The notes under the pieces: model-generated
The model's input: the letters and a program-made list of their open reading frames with translations, nothing else
Database searches by the model: none
Told to the model about the DNA's origin: nothing
Made by a program: the position numbers and the translations under genes
Shown: piece by piece, positions 1 through 8,955 of the stretch
How the letters are laid out: the number at the start of each line of letters is the position of its first letter
Numbering within the stretch: the first letter of the stretch is position 1
Source of the DNA: a virus
IMG/VR virus record: IMGVR_UViG_3300032073_000158
Span: 1 to 29,588 of that record
DNA length: 29,588 nucleotides
Strand: one strand, 5' to 3'

Positions 1-2
1 AG

Positions 3-1292
3 CTAGAGAAGCAGAATGAGATATACAAGAAGCTCAAAGACCAAGCTGATGCTCTAAAGGAAAAAGAAGAGAAGCGTAAGAAGTTCCTTGAAGAGCAGCT
101 AGAGCTTAAACAAAAGTTCTTAGACGCTGAAAAAGAATTAGATGACGCTGGTGCAGATGCTGCTATCAAAGCTTCTATAGCTATAGCTAATGAAGAAGAT
201 AAGCTTGCTATACTAAGAGAAAGAGCTTCTGGGTTACTAAACGAAAAAGAGATACAGAAGCTTATAGACGAACAAGCTATAAAAGACCTAAAAGCTAAAC
301 TAGGTCTACAGCTTCTACACTCAGAAAATGCAGACGATATAATAGCCGCAAGAGTTGCTCAGTTAGTAGAAGAACAGAAACTAACTGCAGAGTTAAAAGA
401 ACAAGAGAGAATACTCAAAAGACAAGCCAAGATAGGTAACAAAGCTATCTTAGGTATGACAGATGAAGAGTATCAGTATCACCTAAACATGTCAGCTTAT
501 GTCGAAGGTAGAATGGCTGCTCCCGATAAAGCTACTAAGGGTAAAGCCCCTCCTAAACCTCGTAAAGCTCCTAAAGATCCTCTGCAAGAGCTTATGAAGA
601 ACCTTACGTTACAAGAACGTCTCTTGGGTGTAGAAGAAGATAGAGCTGCAGTTATGAAAGCTCTAGGAGAATCTTATGATAAATATACACCTGAGCAGAT
701 AGACTCAGCTATAAAACTTACAGAGTACATAAGAAAACAGAACGAAGCTCTAAAAGCTCAACAAGACGAACTAGACCTTATTGAAGATCAGGCTAAACAA
801 CTAGCTGCTCCTTTCGAGGACTTCTTTATGACTTTAGTTGATGGTACTGCAACAGCTCAAGATGCTTTTAGAACTATGGCTGCTGATATTATCTCTTCTC
901 TATACAGAATACTTGTAGTAGAGCAGATGGTACAGTCTATAGGAGGATCTATACAAAATTATCTAGCTGGGCCAGTACAAGGGCCACCTCAACAAGGTCA
1001 CCATTATGACGGTGGAGGATACACAGGCAATGGTCCAAGATCAGGTGGATTAGATGGTAAGGGTGGCTTTATGGCTATGCTACACCCAAGAGAAACTGTC
1101 ATAGACCACACTAAAGGTCAAGGTGCTGGTGATAGTATAGTAATAAATCAAAGTTTTAATTTCTCAGCTAACGGCGATGACAGTGTAAGAAAAATTATAG
1201 CTCAATCTGCGCCTCAGATAGCTATCATGACACAGCAACAAATTATGGACTCTCGTCGTAGAGGTGGTCAAATGAAAGCGACATTTAGATAA
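3..1292 (+). CDS. Tail tape-measure protein, C-terminal part (5' truncated)
   Basis: The frame is open from the left edge, so the ATG at 456 is internal and the gene starts outside the window. The first ~200 visible residues are rich in Lys, Glu, Gln and Ala with heptad-like spacing, i.e. long helices or coiled coil. After a Pro/Lys-rich linker comes a helical segment containing TATAQDAFRTMAADIISSL, which resembles the conserved C-terminal domain of lambda gpH-type tape measures. The Gly-rich tail (HHYDGGGYTGNGPRSGGLDG and the later HPRETVID) is also typical of phage tape-measure C termini. The protein would set tail length and occupy the tail lumen. The stop overlaps the next start (TAATG), so translation is probably coupled. 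The family call is confident; total length is unknown. Confidence 0.85.
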   Translation, partial: LEKQNEIYKKLKDQADALKEKEEKRKKFLEEQLELKQKFLDAEKELDDAGADAAIKASIAIANEEDKLAILRERASGLLNEKEIQKLIDEQAIKDLKAKLGLQLLHSENADDIIAARVAQLVEEQKLTAELKEQERILKRQAKIGNKAILGMTDEEYQYHLNMSAYVEGRMAAPDKATKGKAPPKPRKAPKDPLQELMKNLTLQERLLGVEEDRAAVMKALGESYDKYTPEQIDSAIKLTEYIRKQNEALKAQQDELDLIEDQAKQLAAPFEDFFMTLVDGTATAQDAFRTMAADIISSLYRILVVEQMVQSIGGSIQNYLAGPVQGPPQQGHHYDGGGYTGNGPRSGGLDGKGGFMAMLHPRETVIDHTKGQGAGDSIVINQSFNFSANGDDSVRKIIAQSAPQIAIMTQQQIMDSRRRGGQMKATFR

Positions 1293-1906
1293 TGGCTATA
1301 ACTTATCCCTTAAGCACCCCTACCACTATAGGTATCGAGAGTATTGAGCTACGTGCTGTAAACGCTACCTCTGTATCTCAGTCTCCTTTTACATACAAAC
1401 AACAGACATTTTCCTACAAAGGTCAAAGGTGGGAAGCTACTGTTAGTATACCTACAGTTAGAAGGGACTTAGCCGCTGAGTGGAAAGCTATGTTGATTGC
1501 CCTTAAAGGTTTTGAGGGTACATTTCTACTGGGAGATCCTGACTATGTACTACCTAGAGGAACTCTGAGATCTACAATAGCTAGTCCTACAGCTACTATA
1601 ACAGGGTCTTCTGGTGACAGTTCTGTAACTATAGACATGTTAAGTAATACACAGACACTACTAGCTGGTGACTATATTCAATTAGGCTCAGGTGCAGATG
1701 CTAAACTACACACAGTTTTAATCAATAAGACTGGCGATGGTACACTTGAAATATGGCCTAGCTTAAGAGATGACTACTCTACAGCAAGTGTAGAGACAGG
1801 AAGTCCTAAAGGTGTATTTAGACTTTCTAAAAACTCTTCCTCTTGGTCTGTAGACAACTTATCTACATATAGTATATCCTTTGAAGCTGTGGAGGCTATT
1901 GTCTAA
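1292..1906 (+). CDS. Distal tail-like minor tail protein (204 aa)
   Basis: The gene follows the tape measure with a TAATG overlap and precedes the hub-like gene with another. The first ~100 residues are beta-rich and include YKGQRWEATVSIP and FLLGDPDY, resembling minor tail proteins in which a short beta domain describes 'uniform gridded' insertion into the tail tip. By position it corresponds to the distal tail protein (DUF2460 position in the Rhodobacter GTA, gpM position in lambda). No catalytic motif is visible. The assignment rests on gene order, size and beta-rich composition; the exact family is not certain. Confidence 0.6.
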   Translation: MAITYPLSTPTTIGIESIELRAVNATSVSQSPFTYKQQTFSYKGQRWEATVSIPTVRRDLAAEWKAMLIALKGFEGTFLLGDPDYVLPRGTLRSTIASPTATITGSSGDSSVTIDMLSNTQTLLAGDYIQLGSGADAKLHTVLINKTGDGTLEIWPSLRDDYSTASVETGSPKGVFRLSKNSSSWSVDNLSTYSISFEAVEAIV

Positions 1907-2466
1907 TGTCAAGAGATTTACCCTCAGCAATGATCTCAGCTTTAGATGATGTAAATATTGAACCCTTCTTCGCTGTAGAGCTAGAAACAGATACTAATCC
2001 CTTAAGGATTTGGACAGGTTACGACACTCTTACAATAAGTGGAGATAGTTATCTGGGTCTAGGTACATTTTTGTCGGTATCTGCTATTGACGAGACCTCA
2101 GATATTGATGCTAGGGGTGCTACTATAACCATTAGTGGTATTAGTAACTCTGCAATATCTTTAGCTCTACAAGAACCTTATCAAGGTCGAGTATGTAAGA
2201 TACACTTCGGTATTGGGTCTAACAGCGCTGAAGTATTTAGCGGTTACATGGATCAAATGGAAATCCAAGAAGGTTCAGATACGAGTACTATAGTTATTAA
2301 GGTTGAGAATAAATTAGTTGACTTAGAGAGAGCTAGGGTTGCTAGGTTTACATCTTCTTATCAAAAATCAAGAGACATAGCTAACGTATCATCAGACAAA
2401 GGTTTAGACTTTGTAGCTAGTATGCAAGATAAAAAAGTACCTTGGGGTCGTGAGGCAGATGCATAA
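1906..2466 (+). CDS. Tail hub-like protein, DUF2163-like (186 aa)
   Basis: This is a beta-rich 186-residue protein. Its N-terminal segment (FFAVELETDTNPLRIWTG, then TISGDSYLGLG) matches the style of DUF2163/GTA hub N-terminal domains, where Phe-Phe-x-Val-x-Leu and a Trp-Thr-Gly precede a Tyr-x-Gly. It lies between the distal-tail-like gene and the tail-tip protein, as ORFG13 does in GTA tail clusters, with TAATG overlaps on both sides. It would form the ring joining the tail tube to the tip. No NlpC/P60 peptidase gene follows it, unlike in the GTA cluster. The DUF2163-like assignment is from memory of the family and was not searched. Confidence 0.6.
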   Translation: MSRDLPSAMISALDDVNIEPFFAVELETDTNPLRIWTGYDTLTISGDSYLGLGTFLSVSAIDETSDIDARGATITISGISNSAISLALQEPYQGRVCKIHFGIGSNSAEVFSGYMDQMEIQEGSDTSTIVIKVENKLVDLERARVARFTSSYQKSRDIANVSSDKGLDFVASMQDKKVPWGREADA

Positions 2467-5400
2467 TGGGATTTAAGATTTTTGGCAAAGAGATTGATTT
2501 CTTAGATGAAAACAATGCAATAACTGCCGCTGTAATAACCGTCACTGCTATACTACTAGCCCCTCCCACTGGAGGTGCGAGCCTTGCGTGGGCTGGAAAG
2601 GTTTTTGCAGTAACCTTAGCAGCTGGTGCAACTCTTAAAGGTCTACTATCTGAGGATATAGATTTAAACGCAAACAAGGGATACTTAATAACCCAAAGAG
2701 GGGCTGCACTAGACCATCAGATTATATACGGTAAAGTTAGAGTTGGAGGAGCTTTAGTTTACGAAGCTAGCTCTGGTACAGATAACAAATTCCTACACAG
2801 GGTCATTGCTTTCTCTGGGCATGAGATTGAAAGCTTTGAGGGTATCTATTTTAATGACGAGCTAATAACACTTAGTGGAAATAACGTAACGTCACCCTCT
2901 AGGTTCAACGGTAAGATTAAGATTGAAACTAGACTAGGTACTGATACTCAGACAGCTGTTACAAATCTAAGTCCGCCTTCTGAGTGGGACAGTGACTGTA
3001 AGCTATTAGGTATATCCTATATTTATATTCGTTATGAATATGACCAAGATGCTTTCGCTGATGGTATACCGAATATAACTGCGCTCATAAAAGGTAAGAA
3101 GGTTTACGATCCACGTACAAGCACAACAGCCTGGTCTAGTAACCCCGCACTTTGTCTTAGAGATTACCTAACCTCTCCTTACGGGTTAGCTGAGAACACT
3201 TACAACATAGACGATACTGTAATATCTACAGCAGCTAACGTTTGTGATCAGATGAGTGAAAAATCTACGTTTATCACTGCAGGTTCTTTTGTTATAGGTA
3301 ATGAGTACAAGATTAGATCAGGTACAGGTTTTACTAGTATTGGTGCTACTGATAATAACGTAGGTACTATCTTTACAGCTACAGGTGTAGGTACAGGAAG
3401 TGGTACAGCTTATGATCGTAGGTACACCCTCAATGGAGCTTTTACAACCTCTATAACACCTTCAGATATCTTACAAGACTTGACGTCAACCATGGGAGGT
3501 CTACTATGGTACTCTCAAGGTAAGTGGCGTATGAAGCCCGCTTACTATACAGCACCTGTTATAAACTTAACTGACGATGACCTAAGATCTGGTTTTAGTG
3601 TTTCTACTAGACACTCTAGAAGAGATAACTTTAATGTAGTTAAAGGAACCTACAGGGGTCCAGAAACTTCTTATCAGATAACAGATTACCCTCAAGTTAC
3701 CAATGTAACACAAGCTGGTTCCCTTGTTGTAGGTTCTCCCTATACAATAACTGATTTAGGCAATACAAGTTGGAATACAGCTGCTGGAACAAGCGGAGTA
3801 ACTTATGCAAAAGGAGATACATTCACAGCAGCAGCAGCGGTTTCAGGTACAGGTAAAGCCGATGCATTCTTAGGGGCTGACAACGGTCAAGAAAGTATAG
3901 CTGACTTAGAGTTACCTTTTACCAACAGCTTCTCTGAAGCTAGACGTTTAGGTCTTATATCTTTAGAGAGAAACAGGCAGCAGTTACAAGTACAAGCATC
4001 TTTTGGTATGAGGGCCTTTGAGGTTCAAGTAGGAGATGTGGTTACTATAACTAACTCTAGGTTTGGTTGGACTAATAAGACCTTTGAGGTTTTAACTTGG
4101 AACTTTGGATTGGCAGGTGAACTTGAGCTTGCCGTAACTATGACTTTAAAAGAGATTAGTTCTAGTGTTTTTGACGAGACAGACGATGGGGCTGTACTGG
4201 AGTTAGACAACACTACACTGGCTTCTGCTTTTGATGTACAGACACCTACCCTAGCTACACCTGCTACTAGTGCGGAGATAAACGAGGATGGTACTTCTGT
4301 ACCTACAATAGTGTTTACTTGGTCAGTAACTACAGATGATCTTATAGCTCAGTACGAGTTTCAGTGGAAGAAGAGTACAGACACAGAGTATAACTCTTCT
4401 GTGTTACTTGGAAAAGAGTTTACCTTATTCCCCGTTATTAGTGGGGTTACTTACGACTACAGAGTAAGGGCGTTTAACTTCTTAGGTGTTAGGTCTGCTT
4501 TTGCCTCTGGTAGCATAGCTGCCACCAAAGATACAACCGCTCCCCCTCAACCGCAAGCTCCAACAGTCACGGCGGGAGTAAAACAGCTAGAGATTTCATG
4601 GGCTACTTATTTTGATCCATTAAACGCAAACGATCCAGAAAGACCCTCCGACTTCGCTTTCATGGAAGTTTTTGAGGTAGTTGGTGGAACCACTTATCAA
4701 CGAGGGACATCAGCGGGTACAAGCTTTGTGCATGGGGGATTAACTCAAAACACAACTCACACCTATAAGATAAGGGCAGTTGATTATTCTGGAAACACAA
4801 GTGCCGTAAGCCTAACCGCAAACGGAACCGTTGCGGCTGATGTGCAGGGGCCAACGGGGCCAACTGGTCAAAGCGGGCTTATAGTTACGCTTAACGGCGC
4901 GGATATTCCCATGAATAACCAGACTGGAGAACCTCCGGTAGAAACAGGAGTTGACCCCCGTCCTAACAACTCTACGACACAGGGAAAACTAGATGAAGCA
5001 TTCCTAGCCGTAAATCCATTATTGGCTCAGATGAGCGATGTTCCCGAAGATGCTACTATTTGGGGTAGGTTTGTTTTAACTAAAGAGCAAACATTTACAA
5101 CTACAGCTGGACAAACGACTTTAACTATTTCTGGCGGTCATACACCTGATAAATACACTAGAATAATTTATGATGGTGAACAGCTTATCAGCGGAGACTT
5201 TACCTCTGCTGCCATTGATTCCGTAACTGGCAATAGCGCTTCTATAACTTTTACAAATCAACTCTTAAATCGCCTTGGTCTTACATCTGTACCATCAGGT
5301 AAAACAGTTGAGGTTTACTATATACAAGCGTCTGCAAGAAAATGGGATTACACCTCACAAGACTGGACAGACAACTCCGCTATATTTGATGTACCAATTA

Positions 5401-6638
5401 TATTTTCTCCCTTAGTGTTATCCAAAGAAGTTTTGACACAAGCACTTGCTGCTAATGAGATAACCGCAGATCAACTTGTAGTAAACAAAGATGTTGATCT
5501 TTTAGATGGTGCAGCTTGGCGTATAGGTAAGTCAGATTATAGTAGCAATGTAGATGGTATATTCTTTGGTAACCCTGCTGGTTCTGGTGCAACCAACTAT
5601 GGGTTTGCCTTTACAGCTACATCTAACTCTGGAACCGCAAATGAACACGGTATTGAGATAACCCCTCAACACACAAAACTTATTCAACCTACCATAACTA
5701 AGCAATCTACTGGTACAGTTTCTATCTCAGATCAACAAACCACTTCGCCAATAGTAGTAAAAAGCGGTAGTGTAAATCCAAATGCTCAAACTGTAACCAT
5801 TAACGCAATAGGCGGTGGTGGGGGCGGAGCGGGTGCGGAAAGTCAGTCTGGATCTGCTGGGAGCGGGGGCAACACTGTTTACACGCTAACCCTGACTAAG
5901 GCAGGGCAGTCAAACACGGTTTATTCAAACGTAACAGCAAGCGGTGGCGCGGCGGGTACGGGCTACGGCGCGGCTAAAACGGATGGTGACGCAGGGGAAG
6001 CATCTGCAAGAGCTTCTGGTGGCTATGGCGGCGGGGCTTATGGCGTTGGTGGTACTGGTTCTTTAGGATCAGGTGGCGGCGGTGGTGGTGGTCGTGACTA
6101 CAACTGGAATTCAAACTCACGAAAAGGTGGTGGGGGTGGTAGTGCTGGCTCTCACATTTCAAATACTTACGACATTTCAAATTTTGATGCGGCGATAATT
6201 ACAATAGCTTCTATTGGTGCGGGTGGCACAGGGATGTCATCAAGTCGTGGTAATGGTGGCGCGGGTGGTGCGGGTGTAATTTATGGGTCAATCCAAACGG
6301 AAGGCCTAGATCCTGTGGTTCTTAATACGGATGCAGAATATAAATCTGGAACAGTTGGGCGCTTCCAAAGCTGGCAGTCGATAACTTTGACTCAAAATGT
6401 TTGGGTTGCAAATCCAGATGATCAACCCGTCCAAGTCTGCTTGTCTCAAGGGGTTGCGGGTGGTGGAACAAGCTATTTCCAAATTGCAGATGACAGTAAT
6501 GGTACAAATTCATTTACCATTAGCCAAAAAAGTGATGACAACGCTACAGAGCTTATGGCAGCGGCTGTTATTCCTGTAGGTAAGTATTTTAGACAAACTA
6601 ACCACGGTGGTTATGTTGCTAGTATTTTGAGGACATAA
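2466..6638 (+). CDS. J-type tail-tip/host-specificity fibre protein (1390 aa)
   Basis: The N-terminal ~570 residues look like the phage tail-tip J/hub fold, with a hydrophobic helix at ~18-58 and conserved-looking blocks such as LLWYSQGKWRMKP and DLELPFTNSFSEARRLG. Two copies of a ~47-53-residue module (GNxYxI...GTxFTAxxxVxGTG) sit inside that fold at residues ~270-316 and ~414-466. Two fibronectin-III-like domains follow (~590-690 and ~690-795). Next come a short collagen-like GPTGPTGQSG stretch (~800), a linker domain and a very Gly-rich region (~1113-1275, encoded by a GC-rich stretch near 5800-6285). A ~100-residue C-terminal domain, probably the receptor-binding tip, ends the protein. 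It is the likely host-range determinant. The next gene encodes a fibre chaperone-like protein, which supports this. Confidence 0.85.
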   Translation: MGFKIFGKEIDFLDENNAITAAVITVTAILLAPPTGGASLAWAGKVFAVTLAAGATLKGLLSEDIDLNANKGYLITQRGAALDHQIIYGKVRVGGALVYEASSGTDNKFLHRVIAFSGHEIESFEGIYFNDELITLSGNNVTSPSRFNGKIKIETRLGTDTQTAVTNLSPPSEWDSDCKLLGISYIYIRYEYDQDAFADGIPNITALIKGKKVYDPRTSTTAWSSNPALCLRDYLTSPYGLAENTYNIDDTVISTAANVCDQMSEKSTFITAGSFVIGNEYKIRSGTGFTSIGATDNNVGTIFTATGVGTGSGTAYDRRYTLNGAFTTSITPSDILQDLTSTMGGLLWYSQGKWRMKPAYYTAPVINLTDDDLRSGFSVSTRHSRRDNFNVVKGTYRGPETSYQITDYPQVTNVTQAGSLVVGSPYTITDLGNTSWNTAAGTSGVTYAKGDTFTAAAAVSGTGKADAFLGADNGQESIADLELPFTNSFSEARRLGLISLERNRQQLQVQASFGMRAFEVQVGDVVTITNSRFGWTNKTFEVLTWNFGLAGELELAVTMTLKEISSSVFDETDDGAVLELDNTTLASAFDVQTPTLATPATSAEINEDGTSVPTIVFTWSVTTDDLIAQYEFQWKKSTDTEYNSSVLLGKEFTLFPVISGVTYDYRVRAFNFLGVRSAFASGSIAATKDTTAPPQPQAPTVTAGVKQLEISWATYFDPLNANDPERPSDFAFMEVFEVVGGTTYQRGTSAGTSFVHGGLTQNTTHTYKIRAVDYSGNTSAVSLTANGTVAADVQGPTGPTGQSGLIVTLNGADIPMNNQTGEPPVETGVDPRPNNSTTQGKLDEAFLAVNPLLAQMSDVPEDATIWGRFVLTKEQTFTTTAGQTTLTISGGHTPDKYTRIIYDGEQLISGDFTSAAIDSVTGNSASITFTNQLLNRLGLTSVPSGKTVEVYYIQASARKWDYTSQDWTDNSAIFDVPIIFSPLVLSKEVLTQALAANEITADQLVVNKDVDLLDGAAWRIGKSDYSSNVDGIFFGNPAGSGATNYGFAFTATSNSGTANEHGIEITPQHTKLIQPTITKQSTGTVSISDQQTTSPIVVKSGSVNPNAQTVTINAIGGGGGGAGAESQSGSAGSGGNTVYTLTLTKAGQSNTVYSNVTASGGAAGTGYGAAKTDGDAGEASARASGGYGGGAYGVGGTGSLGSGGGGGGGRDYNWNSNSRKGGGGGSAGSHISNTYDISNFDAAIITIASIGAGGTGMSSSRGNGGAGGAGVIYGSIQTEGLDPVVLNTDAEYKSGTVGRFQSWQSITLTQNVWVANPDDQPVQVCLSQGVAGGGTSYFQIADDSNGTNSFTISQKSDDNATELMAAAVIPVGKYFRQTNHGGYVASILRT

Positions 6639-6639
6639 G

Positions 6640-7032
6640 ATGAATTACTTCTGGAATGTAACTCTGCAATCTTACTTTGAAACCCCGCCTCTTGTGGATG
6701 TTCAAGCATACATTGCCAAGGAGCTAAAAGAGAGAGAATGGGAAATAGTAGAAGTTCCTCAACAGCCTTGCTTTTGTCATGACTGGATAGATGGTTCTTG
6801 GGTCTTGGACGTTGATAGAAGGCGAGATGCAGATATTATAGAAGTCAGAGCGACAAGAGATTTTAAATTAAGAACAGAAGTTGATCCGCTGGCGGGAAAT
6901 GCTTTGCGGTGGGCTGATCTGACAAATGCAAAACGGGCAGAGTGGACGCAATACAGAACAGACCTGTTGAATGTACCACAGCAGTCGGGATTTCCCTCGA
7001 CCATAAATTGGCCTACGAAACCAACGGAGTAA
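6640..7032 (+). CDS. Tail fibre assembly chaperone-like protein (130 aa)
   Basis: The start lies two bases after the tail-tip gene's stop. The C-terminal half has the pattern of the Phage_tail_APC family (PF16778): RATRDFKLRTEVDP, then WADLTNAKRAEWTQYRTDLL and VPQQSGFPSTINWPTKP, i.e. a short helix pair ending in a conserved P-Q-x-x-x-F-P...W-P. Proteins of this type sit just downstream of phage tail fibre genes and are thought to help fibre folding or assembly. Codon use resembles the 3' end of the preceding gene more than the other tail genes, so fibre tip and chaperone may have been exchanged together. Confidence 0.7.
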   Translation: MNYFWNVTLQSYFETPPLVDVQAYIAKELKEREWEIVEVPQQPCFCHDWIDGSWVLDVDRRRDADIIEVRATRDFKLRTEVDPLAGNALRWADLTNAKRAEWTQYRTDLLNVPQQSGFPSTINWPTKPTE

Positions 7033-7036
7033 TAAG

Positions 7037-7417
7037 ATGGCATATAAACTAGGAACACGTAGCTTACAGAACTTGTCAGGTGTAAACCCTGATATGGTAG
7101 CTGTAGTAACTAAGGCAATAGAGATCACTGAAGTAGACTTCACAGTTATCGAAGGTATTAGAAATATTGACCGTCAAAGACAACTACTCAAAGAGGGTAA
7201 GTCAACTACACTAAACTCTAGACACATCACAGGTCATGCTGTAGACATGGTTCCTTGGCCTGTAGACTGGGAAGACCTTGATAGGTTTGAAACTATGGCT
7301 GAAGCTATGAAGGATGCAGCAGAAGAGTTAGAGATACCTATTGTATGGGGTGGTGACTGGAAAAGCTTCTATGATGCACCTCACTTTGAACTTGATCGTA
7401 AGAAGTACCCAGCATGA
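7037..7417 (+). CDS. Endolysin, M15-family L,D/D,D-peptidase (126 aa)
   Basis: This single-domain peptidase has the M15 zinc signature: SRHITGHAVD at residues 61-70 (HxxGxAxD, zinc ligands H63 and D70) and the third ligand in APHFEL (H116). The substrate-proximal VIEGIRNIDRQ segment (~37-47) is also typical of the VanY/T5-endolysin group. It would cut peptide cross-links or stem peptides in peptidoglycan at lysis. No signal peptide is visible, so release needs a holin. The genes that follow are small membrane proteins, and the next one overlaps this stop by four bases (ATGA). Confidence 0.88.
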   Translation: MAYKLGTRSLQNLSGVNPDMVAVVTKAIEITEVDFTVIEGIRNIDRQRQLLKEGKSTTLNSRHITGHAVDMVPWPVDWEDLDRFETMAEAMKDAAEELEIPIVWGGDWKSFYDAPHFELDRKKYPA

Positions 7418-7683
7418 GTAGAGAAGAAGATAATTGGCACCTCTCCAGAAGTGTACCTATAACTCTTATCTTCGGTCTTATAGCGCAAGCAGCAGCTATA
7501 GTCTGGACTGTGTCTATGATGATGTCAGACATTGAACGTAATGGTGAAGAGATCATGCGTATGCAATCCAGACTATCTATTGTAGAAGACGCAACGCAAC
7601 GACAAGCAGTATCTATGGCCCGTATAGATGAGAACATTAAGGCAATCCGACAAACAGTAGAGAAAATGGCTAATGACCAGTAA
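7414..7683 (+). CDS. Small membrane protein with coiled coil, lysis-cassette candidate (89 aa)
   Basis: The start overlaps the endolysin stop by four bases. A single hydrophobic segment (SVPITLIFGLIAQAAAIVWT, ~13-32) is followed by a charged helix with heptad character (~36-87). The layout, one N-terminal membrane anchor plus a periplasmic or cytoplasmic coiled coil, is that of inner-membrane spanins (Rz) and of some holin partners. No lipobox protein overlaps it, so a classical Rz/Rz1 pair is not shown. The role in lysis is inferred from position and topology. Confidence 0.6.
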   Translation: MSREEDNWHLSRSVPITLIFGLIAQAAAIVWTVSMMMSDIERNGEEIMRMQSRLSIVEDATQRQAVSMARIDENIKAIRQTVEKMANDQ

Positions 7684-7691
7684 GGATTGTT

Positions 7692-8135
7692 ATGATAGAC
7701 CCGTTTACAGCTTTAGCTGCGGTAAAGACTGCTGTTAGTGCAGGTAAAGAGCTTGTCTCAGTCACTAAGCAAATTGGTGAGTTCTTTGACGGTGTTGATG
7801 AGCTAAGGAACAACCACAATAAGAAAAAGAACAGTCTCTTCTCAGGTGATGATGAGAACAGCATGGAGACTTTTGTGAAGCTACAGAAGGCTAAGGATGC
7901 TGAAGAGGAACTCAGAGCCATTGTGATAGCTACTAGAGGTTACTCCGCTTGGGGTGAGCTACAGGAAATAAGAGCTAGGACACGTAGGGAACGTAAAGAG
8001 AGAGAAGCTGCTGAGAAGCTCCGTAAGCAAGAGATAGTAGAGAAGGTAGTTATTATTGGGGGTACTCTAACTGTGTTGTCTATTATAACTGGGATAGGTG
8101 TGCTTCTGATAATGTCATCAAAGGGAATGTTATAA
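7692..8135 (+). CDS. Unknown protein with C-terminal membrane anchor (147 aa)
   Basis: The N-terminal part (~1-35) is an amphipathic, Ala/Val-rich helix. The middle is highly charged (NNHNKKKNS; RARTRRERKEREAAEKLRKQ at ~94-113). The C terminus (~117-142, VVIIGGTLTVLSIITGIGVL) is one membrane span. The stop lies directly before the next ATG. I recognise no catalytic motif. It sits within the lysis/membrane block, but its size and tail-anchor topology do not match a typical holin. Function unknown. Confidence 0.55.
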   Translation: MIDPFTALAAVKTAVSAGKELVSVTKQIGEFFDGVDELRNNHNKKKNSLFSGDDENSMETFVKLQKAKDAEEELRAIVIATRGYSAWGELQEIRARTRRERKEREAAEKLRKQEIVEKVVIIGGTLTVLSIITGIGVLLIMSSKGML

Positions 8136-8390
8136 ATGTCTGACGGGTTACAAGGTATTGGCTCAATGCCTTTCAACATAGCAAGTGATATACACCATCA
8201 ATCTAGGGTTCGTGAGAGTATTAATAACCACTTGGTAGAGCAGAGAGTTGAAAAAGAGCACAGGGCTAATCACAAACACCTAGAGTCTCTTAGAGAACAA
8301 AGACTAGATTTAGCTAAAGGGTACGATAGGTTTGGTGCAGAAACCCACAGCTTAAAATCAGAGTCTACTACTTTAAACATAGAGGTTTAA
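8136..8390 (+). CDS. Unknown helical charged protein (84 aa)
   Basis: The ATG follows the previous stop directly and the stop lies one base before the next gene's ATG, so the frame is framed by real neighbours. The protein is soluble, rich in Arg, His, Glu and Leu, and predicted helical from ~20 to 75 (RVEKEHRANHKHLESLREQR). No known motif is visible. Co-transcription with membrane and lysis genes is the only clue; it may be structural. Function unknown. Confidence 0.55.
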   Translation: MSDGLQGIGSMPFNIASDIHHQSRVRESINNHLVEQRVEKEHRANHKHLESLREQRLDLAKGYDRFGAETHSLKSESTTLNIEV

Positions 8391-8391
8391 C

Positions 8392-8598
8392 ATGACAGTT
8401 GCAATGGAACGTATACTAGCTTGGAAACTACTACCACGACTAATGATGTTAGTTATGACTGGTATGTACATCAGAGTAATCGAGTGGTTTATGTCGCTAC
8501 CCCCAGAAGCCATGACATCCCAAGCCACTGCACTGACTGCAACCGTCACAGGAGCTTTAACAGGAGCCTTTGCCGTTTGGCTAGGTAATGAAAAATGA
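8392..8598 (+). CDS. Small two-span membrane protein, holin candidate (68 aa)
   Basis: Two hydrophobic segments (~14-33, LLPRLMMLVMTGMYIRVIEW, and ~43-65, ending LTGAFAVWLG) are separated by a short polar turn, and the C terminus is short and charged (NEK). Size and topology fit a class II holin. The stop overlaps the next gene's start (ATGATTGG at 8595), so both are probably translated together. The holin call is based on topology and position near the M15 endolysin. The next gene is an equally good or better holin candidate. Confidence 0.55.
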   Translation: MTVAMERILAWKLLPRLMMLVMTGMYIRVIEWFMSLPPEAMTSQATALTATVTGALTGAFAVWLGNEK

Positions 8599-8945
8599 TT
8601 GGTCAAATAATAGGTAGTGTAGTTGGTCTAGCTACAAGTGTAATCGACAGTAAGACACAGATCAAACTTACTGAGGCTGAGATCAAGAAGAAACAGCTTA
8701 CAGGTGAGATTGACTGGGATCTAGCTGCAATTCAGGCTACACAGAATAGCTGGAAAGACGAATGGATAACTTTACTTTTCAGTATTCCCCTGATACTAGC
8801 CTTTTGTGGTGACTGGGGTAATGCAATAGTCCAGGCTGGTTTTGCAGCACTTGAGACTATGCCAATATGGTATCAGTATTCCCTCGGTGGGATCGTATCA
8901 GCATCCATAGGAATTAGATCGGTATCTAAATTCTTCGGTAAATAA
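8595..8945 (+). CDS. GTA-type 3-TM holin-like protein (116 aa)
   Basis: The pattern matches what I know of the GTA_holin_3TM family (PF11351). There is an N-terminal Gly/Val-rich helix (IGQIIGSVVGLATSVIDS), a charged middle helix ending in NSWKDEWITLLFSIPLILAF, and a further hydrophobic C-terminal segment (YSLGGIVSASIGIRSVSKFF). The W-K-D-E-W motif before the second hydrophobic span is characteristic. It would permeabilise the inner membrane for the endolysin. The start overlaps the preceding stop by four bases. Confidence 0.65.
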   Translation: MIGQIIGSVVGLATSVIDSKTQIKLTEAEIKKKQLTGEIDWDLAAIQATQNSWKDEWITLLFSIPLILAFCGDWGNAIVQAGFAALETMPIWYQYSLGGIVSASIGIRSVSKFFGK

Positions 8946-8955
8946 GTGAGGTAAT

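Noticed and set aside
5800-6285. Low-complexity GC-rich repeats as a CRISPR or DNA repeat element
   Set aside because: They are codons of the Gly-rich domain of the tail-tip protein, in frame, with no spaced direct repeats.
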